Shown here: piece by piece, positions 1 through 8,307 of the stretch
Layout: each line of letters opens with the position of its first letter
How positions within the stretch are numbered: position 1 is the first letter of the stretch
DNA from: Streptomyces kronopolitis
GTDB lineage: Bacteria > Actinomycetota > Actinomycetes > Streptomycetales > Streptomycetaceae
Assembly (NCBI RefSeq): GCF_014646275.1
Contig: NZ_BMND01000002.1
Span: forward strand, 248,001 to 312,000
Length of the DNA: 64,000 nt
Direction of reading: 5' to 3'
Made by a program: the position numbers and the translations under genes
Notes under the pieces: generated by a model
Database searches by the model: none
What the model was told of the DNA's origin: nothing
What the model saw: the letters and a program-made list of their open reading frames with translations, nothing else

Positions 1-559
1 CCGCGAGCACCCCGGGCGCGGCATCCTCCAGCACCACGCAGTCGGCCGGATCGGCACCCAGCCGCCGCGCCGCCTCCAGGAACACATCCGGCGCGGGCTT
101 GCCGTGCGCCACCTCCTCGGCCGACACCACCGTGGGCAGCAGCGCACCGAGCCCGGTACCGGCCAGCACCGCCTCGATCGCGGCCCGCGACGAACCGGAC
201 GCCACCGCCAGTGGATGCCCGGCCGCCGAGAGCCGCTCCACCAGCGCACGCATCTCGGGGAAGACCTCGGTGTGCGCCCGCGCCAGCTCCAGATACCGGC
301 GGTTCGTGCCGGCGAGCAGCGCCTCGACCGGCGCCTCGATGCCGTACTCCCGGCGGAGGATCTCCAGCGTCTCGCGGGTGCCGATGCCGATGAAGCGGGT
401 GTGGTGTTCCCAGCTGAAGTCCGGTACGCCGTGGGCCGCCAGCAGCCGGCGCCCGGCCTCGTAGTAGTTCGGCTCGCTGTCCACCAGGGTGCCGTCGAGA
501 TCGAAGATCACCGGTGTCGGCGGGGCGGGCGTGACCCGGGAGGTGGGGGAGGCGCTCAT
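1..559 (-). CDS. HAD-superfamily phosphatase (3' end beyond window)
   Basis: Haloacid dehalogenase-type hydrolase of the beta-phosphoglucomutase/phosphatase subgroup, expected to remove phosphate from a small metabolite in the cytoplasm. The nucleophile motif FDLDGTLVDSE lies near residues 19-29, a cap domain follows, then the conserved ASGSS, the lysine motif GKPAPD, and VLEDA near the cut end. About 186 codons are visible; the C-terminus runs off the left edge. It starts 25 bp after the Lrp/AsnC gene on the same strand, so the two are probably co-transcribed. Substrate cannot be told from sequence. Confidence 0.85.
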   Translation of the reverse strand, partial: MSASPTSRVTPAPPTPVIFDLDGTLVDSEPNYYEAGRRLLAAHGVPDFSWEHHTRFIGIGTRETLEILRREYGIEAPVEALLAGTNRRYLELARAHTEVFPEMRALVERLSAAGHPLAVASGSSRAAIEAVLAGTGLGALLPTVVSAEEVAHGKPAPDVFLEAARRLGADPADCVVLEDAAPGVLA

Positions 560-584
560 GCCCCCAGCATGCCAAGCGGCCCGC

Positions 585-1064
585 TCATCGCGCCCCGGCG
601 GTGCCGCCCACCGCCTCGACCAGCGGCAGCATCCGGTGCGGCACCCGCTCGCGCAGCGCCACCTCCGTACGGGTCCGGACCACGCCCGGCATGCTGATCA
701 GCTGCTGGATCACGTCCTCCAGATGCGCCGCGTCCCGCGCCACCACCCGCGTCAGCAGATCGCCGCCCCCGGTCGTCGAGAACGCCTCGATGATCTGCGG
801 CACCTCGGCCAGCGCGTCCGCCACCTCCTCCAGATGCCCCTGCGTGACCTCGATGTGGACGAAGGCGAGCACGGGGTGATCGAGCGCGGCGGGGGACAGC
901 CGCGGACTGTACGCGGTGATCACCCCGTCCCGTTCGAGCCGGTCCAGACGGGCCTGGACGGTGCCCCGGGCGACCCCGAGGAGGCGGGCGTACTCCCGCA
1001 CACTGGTACGCGGCTGCTCCAGCAGCAACCGAAGGATCTTGGCATCCAACGCATCCACGGCCAT
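585..1064 (-). CDS. Lrp/AsnC-family transcriptional regulator
   Basis: About 159 residues, the usual Lrp/AsnC length. The N-terminal winged helix-turn-helix is visible in LDAKILRLLLEQPRTSV and RGTVQARLDRLERDGVI, followed by a C-terminal RAM ligand domain of the beta-alpha-beta-beta-alpha-beta type. The ATG at 1064 is preferred because GGAGG sits about 10 bases upstream; an ATG nine codons earlier has a poorly spaced ribosome site. It probably forms an operon with the following HAD gene. Members usually sense an amino acid and often control their own promoter; CCAATGG/CCAGTGG motifs lie just upstream. Confidence 0.9.
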   Translation of the reverse strand: MAVDALDAKILRLLLEQPRTSVREYARLLGVARGTVQARLDRLERDGVITAYSPRLSPAALDHPVLAFVHIEVTQGHLEEVADALAEVPQIIEAFSTTGGGDLLTRVVARDAAHLEDVIQQLISMPGVVRTRTEVALRERVPHRMLPLVEAVGGTAGAR

Positions 1065-1108
1065 GCCCCACACCCTCCTCCCGGTCGACATCTCTCCTGC
1101 TCACGGTA

Positions 1109-1147
1109 CCAATGGCCCAGTGGGCGGGCCGGGTGCTGTGCCAGTGG
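1109..1147. promoter_or_regulatory. CCAATGG / CCAGTGG motif cluster upstream of lrp-type gene
   Basis: CCAATGG at 1109-1115 is followed by CCAGTGG at 1117-1123 and again at 1141-1147, upstream of the Lrp/AsnC start. The same CCAATGG (1832-1838) and its inverse CCATTGG (1789-1795) flank the putative FUSC promoter. This is a candidate operator set for the Lrp-type protein; the assignment is inference. Confidence 0.3.
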
Positions 1148-1196
1148 CCCGTGCTTGGTGCGCGCTCCTCGCGTCACGGTCGGCCCGACGGGCTGA

Positions 1197-1670
1197 CGCC
1201 TGGCGACGGCCGACGAGCCCCGGCGGGCGGATCCCTGCCGCGGTCCGGCAATTCCCGCGCCGTCGCCGGGTTTCCCGTTCCTCCGGGCGAGCCGGATCGA
1301 CGGTGCCGTCCGCCGTGCTCTCGCGGCGGTGCTGGCCGCCCATCCGGCCTTCACGGTGCGGTTCGAGAGCTGCCACCGCTTCCCCGGGGTCCTGTATCTG
1401 GCCCCCGAACCGGACGGGCCGTTCCGGGAGCTCACCGAGGCGGTCGCCGAACGGTGGCCGGAAGCACCGCCGTTCGGGGGCCGGTTCGACGAGGTCGTGC
1501 CGCATCTGACCGTCGCCCAGGGGCATGACGAGGCCGCGCTGGCGAACGCCGAGGCCGCACTCGCCGACAGCATGCCCGTGACCGCGTGGGTCTCCTCGGT
1601 CGCGCTCTTGGTGCACGACGGCACGAGGTGGCACGAGCACGCGTCCTTCGCGCTCGGGCAGGTCCCCTGA
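1197..1670 (+). pseudogene. 2'-5' RNA ligase-like protein, N-terminus degraded
   Basis: The C-terminal half reads as a 2'-5' RNA ligase/cyclic phosphodiesterase-like (2H) protein: RFESCHRFPGVLYLAPEP, then the second H-x-T motif in PHLTVAQGHD. The family normally has two H-x-T motifs and about 170-180 residues. Upstream in the same frame, FPFLRASRIDGAVRRAL matches the family's segment after the first motif, but the expected H-x-T just before FPF is absent and a stop lies at 1194-1196. The longest intact stretch begins at a GTG at 1329 (113 codons) without a clear ribosome site. I read this as a decayed gene rather than a functional short protein. Confidence 0.55.
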
Positions 1671-1788
1671 CCCGCCGCGGACCGGGTGGAAACCATCGCC
1701 TCTCCACGCCCACGTCCTCGCGTGCGGCGCCGCCCAGCCGTGACCACTGCCCCGTCGTCCGGAATGGCCGCCCGGGGCCGCACCCCAC

Positions 1789-1838
1789 CCATTGGCACTC
1801 CTCTGGCCTGCCGAAGCAGGCTCTTGCTGTACCAATGG
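1789..1838. promoter_or_regulatory. Inverted CCATTGG...CCAATGG around a CCTGC-CGAA-GCAGG hairpin
   Basis: CCATTGG (1789-1795) and CCAATGG (1832-1838) form an inverted pair with 36 bp between them; in between lies a perfect CCTGC/GCAGG stem with loop CGAA (1808-1821). It precedes the FUSC gene by about 120 bp. It is probably part of that gene's promoter region. Confidence 0.3.
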
Positions 1839-1899
1839 CACACTGATTCCGGCCACTGTTGAGCAAGCTGTCTCAAAAATGCTCTGATGGTCCCGCGAG

Positions 1900-1928
1900 G
1901 GCGCTGCGGAATTCCGCGGCGCCTTTTT
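1900..1928 (+). terminator. Intrinsic terminator or attenuator in the FUSC leader
   Basis: A 10-bp stem, GGCGCTGCGG pairing with CCGCGGCGCC through one G-U wobble, loop AATT, then TTTTT. This is a textbook intrinsic terminator, yet it ends only 30 bp before the GTG of the FUSC gene. Either it ends transcription entering from upstream or it is an attenuator read through under inducing conditions. Confidence 0.6.
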
Positions 1929-1957
1929 CATGCGGAACCACCGAAGGGGCAAAAGCC

Positions 1958-3466
1958 GTGCTGAAGAGGGTGTTCGTGGCGCCGGATCCGGGCCGGGTGC
2001 GGCTGCGCGGCGCGGTGCGGGCCGTCTTCGGCATCGGCCTGGCGGTCACGGTCTGCGGTCTCGCCGGCCACTCGCTCGTCGCCGCCGTCCTCGGCGGGCT
2101 GGGCGCGCTGCTGGCCCTCTTCACGGTCACCGACGCGACCGTCCGCGGCCAACTGGTCACCACGGCACTGCTGCCCGTCGTCGGCTTCCCCGTGCTCGCC
2201 GCCGCCGCGGTGCTGCACGACTACCCGGTGGCACGTGACGCGGCCTTCCTCGCCGTGGTCGGCGCCGGGGTCTACGCCCGCAGGTGGGGGCCGCGGGGCC
2301 ACGCCCTGGGCGTGTTCGCGTTCATGACCTTCTTCGCCGCCCAGTTCCTGCACGCCGAACCGGCCGGGCTGCCCGAGCTGTACGCCGCCCTCGCCCTCGC
2401 CCTGCTCGCCTCCTCCACCGTCCGCTTCGGCCTGTGGTGCTACGAGCGCCGGCTGCCCCCGGCCGCCGTGCCCGCCCCGCCCGGGGGCCGTGGGCTGGCC
2501 CGGATCACCACCCGCCAGGCGATCCAGGCCACCGCCGGCGCCGGCTTCGCCCTCCTGGCCGGGCAGCTGCTCTCCGACCAGCGCTGGTACTGGGCCGTGG
2601 GCGCCACCTGGTGGATCTTCGTGAACACCACCTCGCGCGGCGAGACCCTGGTCCGGGGCTTCCGCCGGGCGCTGGGCACGGTGCTCGGCATCGCCCTCGG
2701 TCTGCTCGTCGCCGTACCGCTGCACGGAGCCGTCGTCCCCACCCTGGCGCTGCTCGCGGTCAGCGTCTTCGGGATCTTCTACACGGCCGCGGTGTCGTAC
2801 ACCTGGATGATGCTGGCGGTGACGCTGCTGGCCGGGCTGCTCTACGGCCTGCTGGGGGTGCTGGACCCCGCGCTGCTCGCGCTGCGTCTCGCCGAGACCG
2901 GTGTCGGGGCGCTCGGCGCCGTGCTCGCCGTGCTCCTGGTGCTGCCCGTCACCACCCACGCGACCACCGATGCCTGGATCCAGCGCGCCCTGCGCGGTGT
3001 GCACCTGTGCACGGCCGAGGCCGCCGCCCGCCTCGCGGGTTCCGCGACCGCCGACCCCGCCGCGCACGTCGCCGCGCTGGAGCCGCTGCTCGGCAGGGTC
3101 CGGCTCTCCCTGGCACCGCTGGTCCACCCCCTGAGCCCGCTGCGGGCCCGCAAGGCCCGGGCCCGTCAGGTGCTCGCGCTGCTCGACGACTGCGCCCGCG
3201 AGGTCCGCGGGCTGGCGGCCGTCGCCGCCGACCCGGAGGCCTCCCACGACGCCCGGCTCACCGCCGCCTGCCAGCGGGTGGAGGCCGCCGTCGAGGCCCT
3301 CACCAGCCCACGGCGTGCGGGCGACGCGGCCGCCGTCGCGGTGTCCGTGCCGCACCCGTCCGTCGCGGAGCCCGCGCTGCTGCATCTGCACGGCCTGGAA
3401 CGGGCCCTGGCCGAACTCTCCGCACCCCTGCGCAGCTCCCCGCGCGCGCCGCTCGTCGACGCCTGA
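1958..3466 (+). CDS. FUSC-family membrane protein (aromatic/organic acid exporter-like)
   Basis: About 502 residues with a clustered set of hydrophobic helices, a central soluble linker, then a second helix bundle (AGFALLAGQLLSDQRWYWAVGA..) ending in a long helical cytoplasmic tail. This two-bundle layout is typical of FUSC/aromatic acid exporter (AaeB-like) proteins. The start is the GTG at 1958, which has GAAGGGG about nine bases upstream; an earlier in-frame start would read through the leader terminator. Family members export aromatic carboxylic acids or confer solvent tolerance; the substrate here is unknown. Confidence 0.75.
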   Translation: MLKRVFVAPDPGRVRLRGAVRAVFGIGLAVTVCGLAGHSLVAAVLGGLGALLALFTVTDATVRGQLVTTALLPVVGFPVLAAAAVLHDYPVARDAAFLAVVGAGVYARRWGPRGHALGVFAFMTFFAAQFLHAEPAGLPELYAALALALLASSTVRFGLWCYERRLPPAAVPAPPGGRGLARITTRQAIQATAGAGFALLAGQLLSDQRWYWAVGATWWIFVNTTSRGETLVRGFRRALGTVLGIALGLLVAVPLHGAVVPTLALLAVSVFGIFYTAAVSYTWMMLAVTLLAGLLYGLLGVLDPALLALRLAETGVGALGAVLAVLLVLPVTTHATTDAWIQRALRGVHLCTAEAAARLAGSATADPAAHVAALEPLLGRVRLSLAPLVHPLSPLRARKARARQVLALLDDCAREVRGLAAVAADPEASHDARLTAACQRVEAAVEALTSPRRAGDAAAVAVSVPHPSVAEPALLHLHGLERALAELSAPLRSSPRAPLVDA

Positions 3467-3591
3467 CCGACGGCGGATCCCGGGCGTACCTCGGAATCGT
3501 TCACGAAGGCGGGCGGCGCGCCGGCACCGGATTGGTCGAGGCCCCGCGGCCTCCTGCGCCGCCTTTGCCCGACCGGCCCGCGGGCGTCCGC

Positions 3592-3933
3592 TCAGCCCCG
3601 CGGAAAGCGCCCGCCGAAGTACACCTGGGTCTCGGTGAGGCGGCCGTCCCGCACCGTCGTCACCTCGACGTTGCGATGCCGCTCGCCCGTCTTCAGCTCG
3701 TACTCGTAGCGCACGCAGACCTGCTCGCCGTCGAGGGCCACCGCGTCGAGGAGGTGCTGTTCGCGCAGCCGGTCCGCGGTGGGGAAGCAGACCTCCAGGA
3801 ACGCGGCCTTGCCGATGTGGTCGTCCTGCGGGCTGGTGAAGACGTAGTCCTCGGCGAGCAGCCGGTCCATGGCCGGGCGGTCCTGGGCGAGATAGGCCGC
3901 GAAGGCGGCACGGACGACATCGATGTGCGACAT
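3592..3933 (-). CDS. NTF2-like / SnoaL-like family protein
   Basis: A small single-domain protein of 113 residues. The opening helix (VVRAAFAAYLAQDRPAMDRLLAEDYVFTSP) and the closing strands (VEVTTVRDGRLTETQVYFGG) match the alpha+beta cone fold of the SnoaL/NTF2 superfamily, many of which are of unknown function or act as isomerases or hydratases on small molecules. The ATG at 3933 follows GGAAGG at good spacing. It stands alone between the FUSC gene and the CbiX-like gene, both of which end or start elsewhere, so context gives no clue. Confidence 0.75.
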   Translation of the reverse strand: MSHIDVVRAAFAAYLAQDRPAMDRLLAEDYVFTSPQDDHIGKAAFLEVCFPTADRLREQHLLDAVALDGEQVCVRYEYELKTGERHRNVEVTTVRDGRLTETQVYFGGRFPRG

Positions 3934-4325
3934 GAACTTCCTTCCGTGGGCAGCCCGCTCACGCCTCACGGCGGGCGCGGCCGGTCAGTGGCCGCGCTCG
4001 CGCCGTGCACGGCTCGGGCGGAACGTATCGCGTCTCGGCCGCTCGCCCGCGGGGTCTTGCCCCGCGCGTCGCAACGGTCGTGCGTCCCGGCTCCGGCCGC
4101 CGCCCGCGGCCTGAGCGGTACGGCAGATGCCCTGCGCAGCGCTCTGGCGGACGGACGGGCCGTCGGTGCTCCGCTCCCTGGCCGCGGCGCTCCCGGGCCG
4201 TCTGGCGAGCGCCTGTCGCGCTCGGTGCGGGAGCGGAGCCGGCGACCGGGCCCGGACGGCGAAGGGCCGCCCCCGCTGTGCGGGGACGGCCCATCGACGC
4301 CGTGGTGTCCGGCGGGGAGGCGGTC
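3934..4325. other. Gene-free 392-bp interval
   Basis: No supported coding sequence. It holds the promoter region of the NTF2-like gene, a 7-bp CGCGGGG/CCCCGCG stem (4048-4066) of unclear role, and the hairpin at 4264-4292. Confidence 0.5.
4264..4292 (-). terminator. GC-rich hairpin after the CbiX-like gene
   Basis: GGGCCG-C-CCCCGC pairs with GCGGGG-A-CGGCCC around a TGT loop (one mismatch). It lies 34 bp beyond the stop of the leftward CbiX-like gene and lacks a clear U-run, as is common in Streptomyces. Confidence 0.5.
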
Positions 4326-5282
4326 CTAGCGGACCGGTACCCCCTGCGACTGCGTCGGCAGGTTGATGCCCACCGCCGCCGCGTAGTTCGACAGCACCAG
4401 TCGGCCCACCGTGCTGTAGGCGCCCAGCGCCTCGGCCGAGGCGCAGCCCGCCTCCGCCGCGGCCGCCCCCAGCAGGCCGTCGGCGATCTCCGGGCCGATC
4501 AGGTACGGGGCCAGCGCCAGTTGCTGCGAACCCGATTCGCGCAGCTGCTCGGCAGTACGGGAGATGGCGCCCTCCTCGTCGAGTGCGGCGGCCAGCACCG
4601 GCACCGCGAGCCGCGCGGAGAGCAGCATGCCGGTGATGCCGGCGGCCTGCACGGCCTCCTCGCCGCCCACGGTGGCGAGGATGATGCCGTCCGCGGCCGT
4701 GGCGACCGTGAACAGCCGGGCGCGGTCGGCGCGCGCCAGACCGGCCTCGGAGAGCCGGACGTGCAGCGCCTCGGCGAGCAGCGGATGCGGGCCGAGGACC
4801 TCGGTCAGCTCGGCGCCGGAGCCGCTGTTCATCATCGCCTGGCGTATCCGGCGCAGCAGCGCGCTGTCCGGGCCGGCCAGCAGCGGCACCACGACGGCGG
4901 CGGGGCCGGGGCCGGGCCGGCCGTCGGCGTCCACCCGCGCCTTGTGCTCCGTGGCGGCCTGCGCCAGCACGGCCTCCAGGGACGGGAACTCGTCGTCGCC
5001 GCCGTCGACATAGCCGATACGGGCGTCGAGGCCGGGGAGTTCGGAGCGGGCGATGCTGGAGATCTCGTCGGCCAGGCTGCGCGAGGCGGACGAGGGGGTG
5101 CCGGGCACGGCCAGTACCAGGGCGGGCGCGCCCTCGGGCGCGGCCAGGGGTTCCGGCTTGCGGTGGCGGCCGGACTGCCGCGCGCGCGGCATACGTACAG
5201 GCAGGCCAGGTGCGGCTCCCGGGCTCGGGGGTGCGGCGTCAAAATGGGGCGAGCCAGGTGCGGGCCCAGTGGGGGAACTCAT
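4326..5282 (-). CDS. CbiX/sirohydrochlorin chelatase-like protein lacking the catalytic His
   Basis: 318 residues. After a Pro/Arg-rich, basic N-terminus of about 45 residues come two CbiX-like halves: ALVLAVPGTP.. (residues about 54-190), with VVVPLLAGPDSALLRRIRQAM, and a C-terminal half with LTEVLGPHPLLAEALHVRL and ALAPYLIGPEI. CbiX/SirB chelatases insert Co or Fe into sirohydrochlorin using a His in the first strand motif (AHGS); here that position reads VPGTPS. The protein is therefore probably not a standard chelatase. It is a conserved Streptomyces family, so the change looks like a family trait rather than damage. Confidence 0.7.
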   Translation of the reverse strand: MSSPTGPAPGSPHFDAAPPSPGAAPGLPVRMPRARQSGRHRKPEPLAAPEGAPALVLAVPGTPSSASRSLADEISSIARSELPGLDARIGYVDGGDDEFPSLEAVLAQAATEHKARVDADGRPGPGPAAVVVPLLAGPDSALLRRIRQAMMNSGSGAELTEVLGPHPLLAEALHVRLSEAGLARADRARLFTVATAADGIILATVGGEEAVQAAGITGMLLSARLAVPVLAAALDEEGAISRTAEQLRESGSQQLALAPYLIGPEIADGLLGAAAAEAGCASAEALGAYSTVGRLVLSNYAAAVGINLPTQSQGVPVR

Positions 5283-5373
5283 GGCGCCGCATGCTAACGC
5301 CTCGGGGTCGACCCGCGCGGAGGGAGGGTTCGGTGACGAGGTATCCGTCCCGTTTTATCCCGCGCGTCACCGG

Positions 5374-6405
5374 TCATGGACCCGGCGCAGGCCGTGTGAT
5401 CTGCAACAACTTCCCGTCGACCGGCAGCGTCAGACGGTCGCCGGCCAGCGCCGCGGCGATCGTCAGCGCCCCGTCGAGCGGGCTCCCGCCGGCGACGGTC
5501 GGGCGGGCCCGCGGCAGCCGCTCGGTGAGCGCCGTGCGCACCGGGGCCCACAGCGGCTCGCCCAGGCCGAACAGTCCGCCGGTGCACGCCACCGCGCTGT
5601 CCGCGGCCGACGGGCAGACCGCCGCGGCGGCATCGGCGAGATGGCCCGCGGCGGCCCGCAGGAGGCCGAGCGCCACCGGGTCGCCCGCGGTGGCGCAGCC
5701 GGCCACCTCCGGGGCGAACGAGGCGAGGACGGCGGGCCGGTCGGCGCGCGGGTAGAGCGCGCCGGGCAGTGCGCCGGGCGGCCCGAACACCGCTTCCGCA
5801 CGCGCCAGCAGGGCGGTCGAACCGCCGGAGCGCCCGTCGTACGCCCGCAGCGCCGCCTCCAGTCCGGCGCGGCCTAGCCAGGCGCCGCCGCCGCAGTCGC
5901 CCAGCAGATGGCCCCAGCCGTCCGCGCGGCGCCAACCGCCCGGCGCGGCCGGATCCGTGCCCAGGGCGATCGCGCCGGTGCCGGCGACGAGCACGGCGCC
6001 GGGCCGCTGCCCCAGTGCCCCGGCGTACGCGGTGACCGCGTCCGCGGCCAGGGCGCAGTGGCGCACGCCGAGGGCGGTGGCCAGCGCGGCGGGCAGCCGG
6101 GCGCGCAGCTCGTCGCCCAGCGTGGCCGCACCGGCCGCGCCCACGCACGCCGCGGCGAACCCGTCCGCACCCGTCTCGCGCCGCAACTCCTCGGCCGCGG
6201 GCAGCAGTTGGGACAGCAGATGCCCGGCGTCGATCCCGGCGGGGCCGGTGCGCACCGGCTCGCGGGAGACGCGTACGGCCAGCGGGCGGGCGGCCTCGTC
6301 GTCCGCGCGGGCGACGGCGATCCGCAGCCCCGACCCGCCCGAGTCCACGCCGAGGACATGACCGGCCCCGGGGGCGCCCCGGCCGCGGGCGGGGGTCTCA
6401 CCCAA
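5374..6405 (-). CDS. BadF/BadG/BcrA-type ATPase, N-acetylglucosamine kinase-like
   Basis: 343 residues of the ASKHA (actin-like ATPase) fold. The phosphate-1 motif VDSGGSGLR is near residues 20-28, the phosphate-2 region reads AGTGAIALGTDP, and WGHLLGDCGGGAWLG is typical of N-acetylglucosamine kinase-like members. The likely reaction is ATP-dependent phosphorylation of an amino sugar. Its start overlaps the stop of the scramblase-like gene by 8 bp, so translation of the two is coupled although no functional link is evident. Confidence 0.8.
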   Translation of the reverse strand: MGETPARGRGAPGAGHVLGVDSGGSGLRIAVARADDEAARPLAVRVSREPVRTGPAGIDAGHLLSQLLPAAEELRRETGADGFAAACVGAAGAATLGDELRARLPAALATALGVRHCALAADAVTAYAGALGQRPGAVLVAGTGAIALGTDPAAPGGWRRADGWGHLLGDCGGGAWLGRAGLEAALRAYDGRSGGSTALLARAEAVFGPPGALPGALYPRADRPAVLASFAPEVAGCATAGDPVALGLLRAAAGHLADAAAAVCPSAADSAVACTGGLFGLGEPLWAPVRTALTERLPRARPTVAGGSPLDGALTIAAALAGDRLTLPVDGKLLQITRPAPGP

Positions 6406-7465
6406 GGCCGCGGGCGTCCTGCTTGAGGGCGGTGTCGACGGTCAGGGCCGTGGCGACGACCAGGCTCAGCAGCGGGTCGGGCAGCTGGTGGTGGATCTGC
6501 AGGACGTAGTTGTCCGCCGTCGTGAACATCGTCTTGGCCAACCCCTCCCAGGTCTTGGTGATCCGGGCGACCTCGGTGTCGGCGTGGTCGACGATGGCGA
6601 AGTTCCAGGCGCGCCAGTTCTCGGCCCGGATGGCGCCGATCTGCTGGCCGTTGACCGTCATCGCGAAGTTGATCTTCCCGATGGCGTTCTGCTGCACGAT
6701 CTCGCCGACCGGCGAGCCGTCCGGACGCTGCACGATCACCTTGGACTTGAGGATCTTCGCCGGCCGGGTCAGCACCAGCTGCGGCTGGCCGTAGGCGTCG
6801 CGGATCTCCAGCTTGTGGGTCATGTACTGATCGAGGCTGGAGACGACCCGCAGGACCTTCTTGGCCGTGCTCTGGCCGACCTGGACGACCGTGCCGACGG
6901 TGTTGCCGTGCTGGTCGAAGACGCTGTACTCGTTGGTGACCTCGATCAGCTTGGCCTTCTGGTTGACCACCAGCACCGGTTCGGTGAACAGGCTGCCGCC
7001 GCCCGGCCCGCCGGGCGCCACCCCGGCCTGCTGCTGCACCTGCTGCTGCACGGCGCCCGGATTCCCGGCGTGCTGTCCCGGCACCGGCTGCTGTCCGTAC
7101 GGCTGCTGCTGGCCGGGAGCCTGCTGGGGGTGGCCGTAGCCCTGCGCGCCGTACGGGGCGCCGCCCTGCTGCGGGCCCGGGTACGGGGCCTGGCCCGGCT
7201 GCTGCTGCGGCATCTGCTGCTGCGGAGCGGACTGGTGCGGCATCTGCTGCGCAGGCTGCCGGGTGGCCTGCTGCTGCGCCGCCTGCCCGGGCGCCGGCTG
7301 CTGCGGTGCCGTGTGGTGCTCCGGCTGCGGCGCCTGGTGCGGGGCCGCGGGCTGCTGTCCCGGGTGGGTGTGCTCCGTCCATCGGGACCCGTCCCACCAG
7401 CGCAGTTGGTGGGGGGTGCCCTGCGGGTCGGCGTACCAACCCGCAGGGATGTTCGCATTCGTCAT
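6398..7465 (-). CDS. DUF2510 plus LURP-one/scramblase-like protein
   Basis: 355 residues in three parts. The N-terminus (about 6-34) is a DUF2510 domain with its tryptophans: GWYADPQG..RWWDGSRWTEHTH. Residues of about 35-150 are a Gln/Pro-rich low-complexity linker. The remainder is a beta-barrel LURP-one/phospholipid-scramblase-like domain, with FTEPVLVVNQKAKLIEVTNEY and VRRDG-like repeats such as VFDQHGNTVGTV. DUF2510 often occurs at the N-terminus of actinobacterial envelope proteins. The ATG at 7465 gives the DUF2510 start. It overlaps the following kinase gene by 8 bp. Confidence 0.8.
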   Translation of the reverse strand: MTNANIPAGWYADPQGTPHQLRWWDGSRWTEHTHPGQQPAAPHQAPQPEHHTAPQQPAPGQAAQQQATRQPAQQMPHQSAPQQQMPQQQPGQAPYPGPQQGGAPYGAQGYGHPQQAPGQQQPYGQQPVPGQHAGNPGAVQQQVQQQAGVAPGGPGGGSLFTEPVLVVNQKAKLIEVTNEYSVFDQHGNTVGTVVQVGQSTAKKVLRVVSSLDQYMTHKLEIRDAYGQPQLVLTRPAKILKSKVIVQRPDGSPVGEIVQQNAIGKINFAMTVNGQQIGAIRAENWRAWNFAIVDHADTEVARITKTWEGLAKTMFTTADNYVLQIHHQLPDPLLSLVVATALTVDTALKQDARGLG

Positions 7466-7488
7466 GCCAGGCACACTATCGCCCGGTG

Positions 7489-8166
7489 TCAGGGCAGCCT
7501 CCAGTCGACGGGCTGGGCGCCCTGCCGTGCCAGCAGGTCGTTCACCCGGCTGAAGGGCCGCGAGCCGAAGAAGCCCCGGTCGGCGGACATGGGGGAGGGG
7601 TGCGAGGACTCGACGGCCGGCAGGTCGCCGAGCAGCGGCCGCAGATTGCGGGCGTCGCGTCCCCACAGCACCGACACCAGCGGGCGCCCGCGGGCCACCA
7701 GCGCGCGGATGGCCTGCTCGGTGACCTCTTCCCAGCCCTTGCCGCGGTGCGCGGCCGGCTTGCGGGGCGCCGTCGTCAGTGCCCTGTTCAGCAGGAGGAC
7801 GCCCTGGCGGGTCCACGGGGTCAGATCGCCGTTCGACGGCCGGGGCAGTCCGAGGTCGGAGTGCAGCTCGCGGAAGATGTTCTCCAGGCTCGGCGGCAGC
7901 GGGCGCACCTCCGGCGCCACGGAGAAGCTGAGCCCGACCGCATGCCCCGGTGTGGGGTAGGGGTCCTGTCCGACGATGAGCACCCGCACCTCGTCGAAGG
8001 GCTGTTGGAAGGCGCGCAGCACATGGGCGCCGGCCGGCAGATAGGTCCGTCCCGCGGCGATCTCCGCCCGCAGGAAGTCGCCCATCGCGGCGATCCGGTC
8101 GGCGACGGGCTCAAGTGCCTTGGCCCAGCCTGGTTCGACAATGTCTCGGAGAGGTCGTGCAGCCAC
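7489..8166 (-). CDS. ung: Uracil-DNA glycosylase, family 1
   Basis: Removes uracil from DNA, the first step of base excision repair. All family-1 motifs are present: the water-activating loop [11 protein letters not shown] (near residue 65), the uracil-binding LLLN, and the minor-groove leucine-loop-type motif [13 protein letters not shown] near the C-terminus. The length of 225 residues is normal. The start is a GTG (8166) after AGGGTGATCCC. The stop lies 23 bp before the scramblase-like gene, so the three leftward genes may be co-transcribed. Confidence 0.95.
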   Translation of the reverse strand: MAARPLRDIVEPGWAKALEPVADRIAAMGDFLRAEIAAGRTYLPAGAHVLRAFQQPFDEVRVLIVGQDPYPTPGHAVGLSFSVAPEVRPLPPSLENIFRELHSDLGLPRPSNGDLTPWTRQGVLLLNRALTTAPRKPAAHRGKGWEEVTEQAIRALVARGRPLVSVLWGRDARNLRPLLGDLPAVESSHPSPMSADRGFFGSRPFSRVNDLLARQGAQPVDWRLP

Positions 8167-8307
8167 GGGATCACCCTACTGGCCCGGGCCCGCTCCCTCT
8201 CAACCGATGGCCCGGACTCCGGCGCCCCGGCGCACGCCGTCGCCAACTGCCACTCCCGCACACCTCGTTGTCCGGCCTCCGGACCGCCCCCGCCCGTCCG
8301 CCTCTTC

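Noticed and set aside
4048..4066. A CGCGGGG/CCCCGCG stem as a terminator
   Set aside because: It lies in the promoter side of the NTF2-like gene, with no gene ending into it and no U-run; such stems are common by chance in this DNA.
2284..4329. A 681-codon plus-strand frame after the FUSC gene start
   Set aside because: Overlaps FUSC in another frame and runs through the NTF2-like gene on the other strand; composition Arg/Pro/Ala only.
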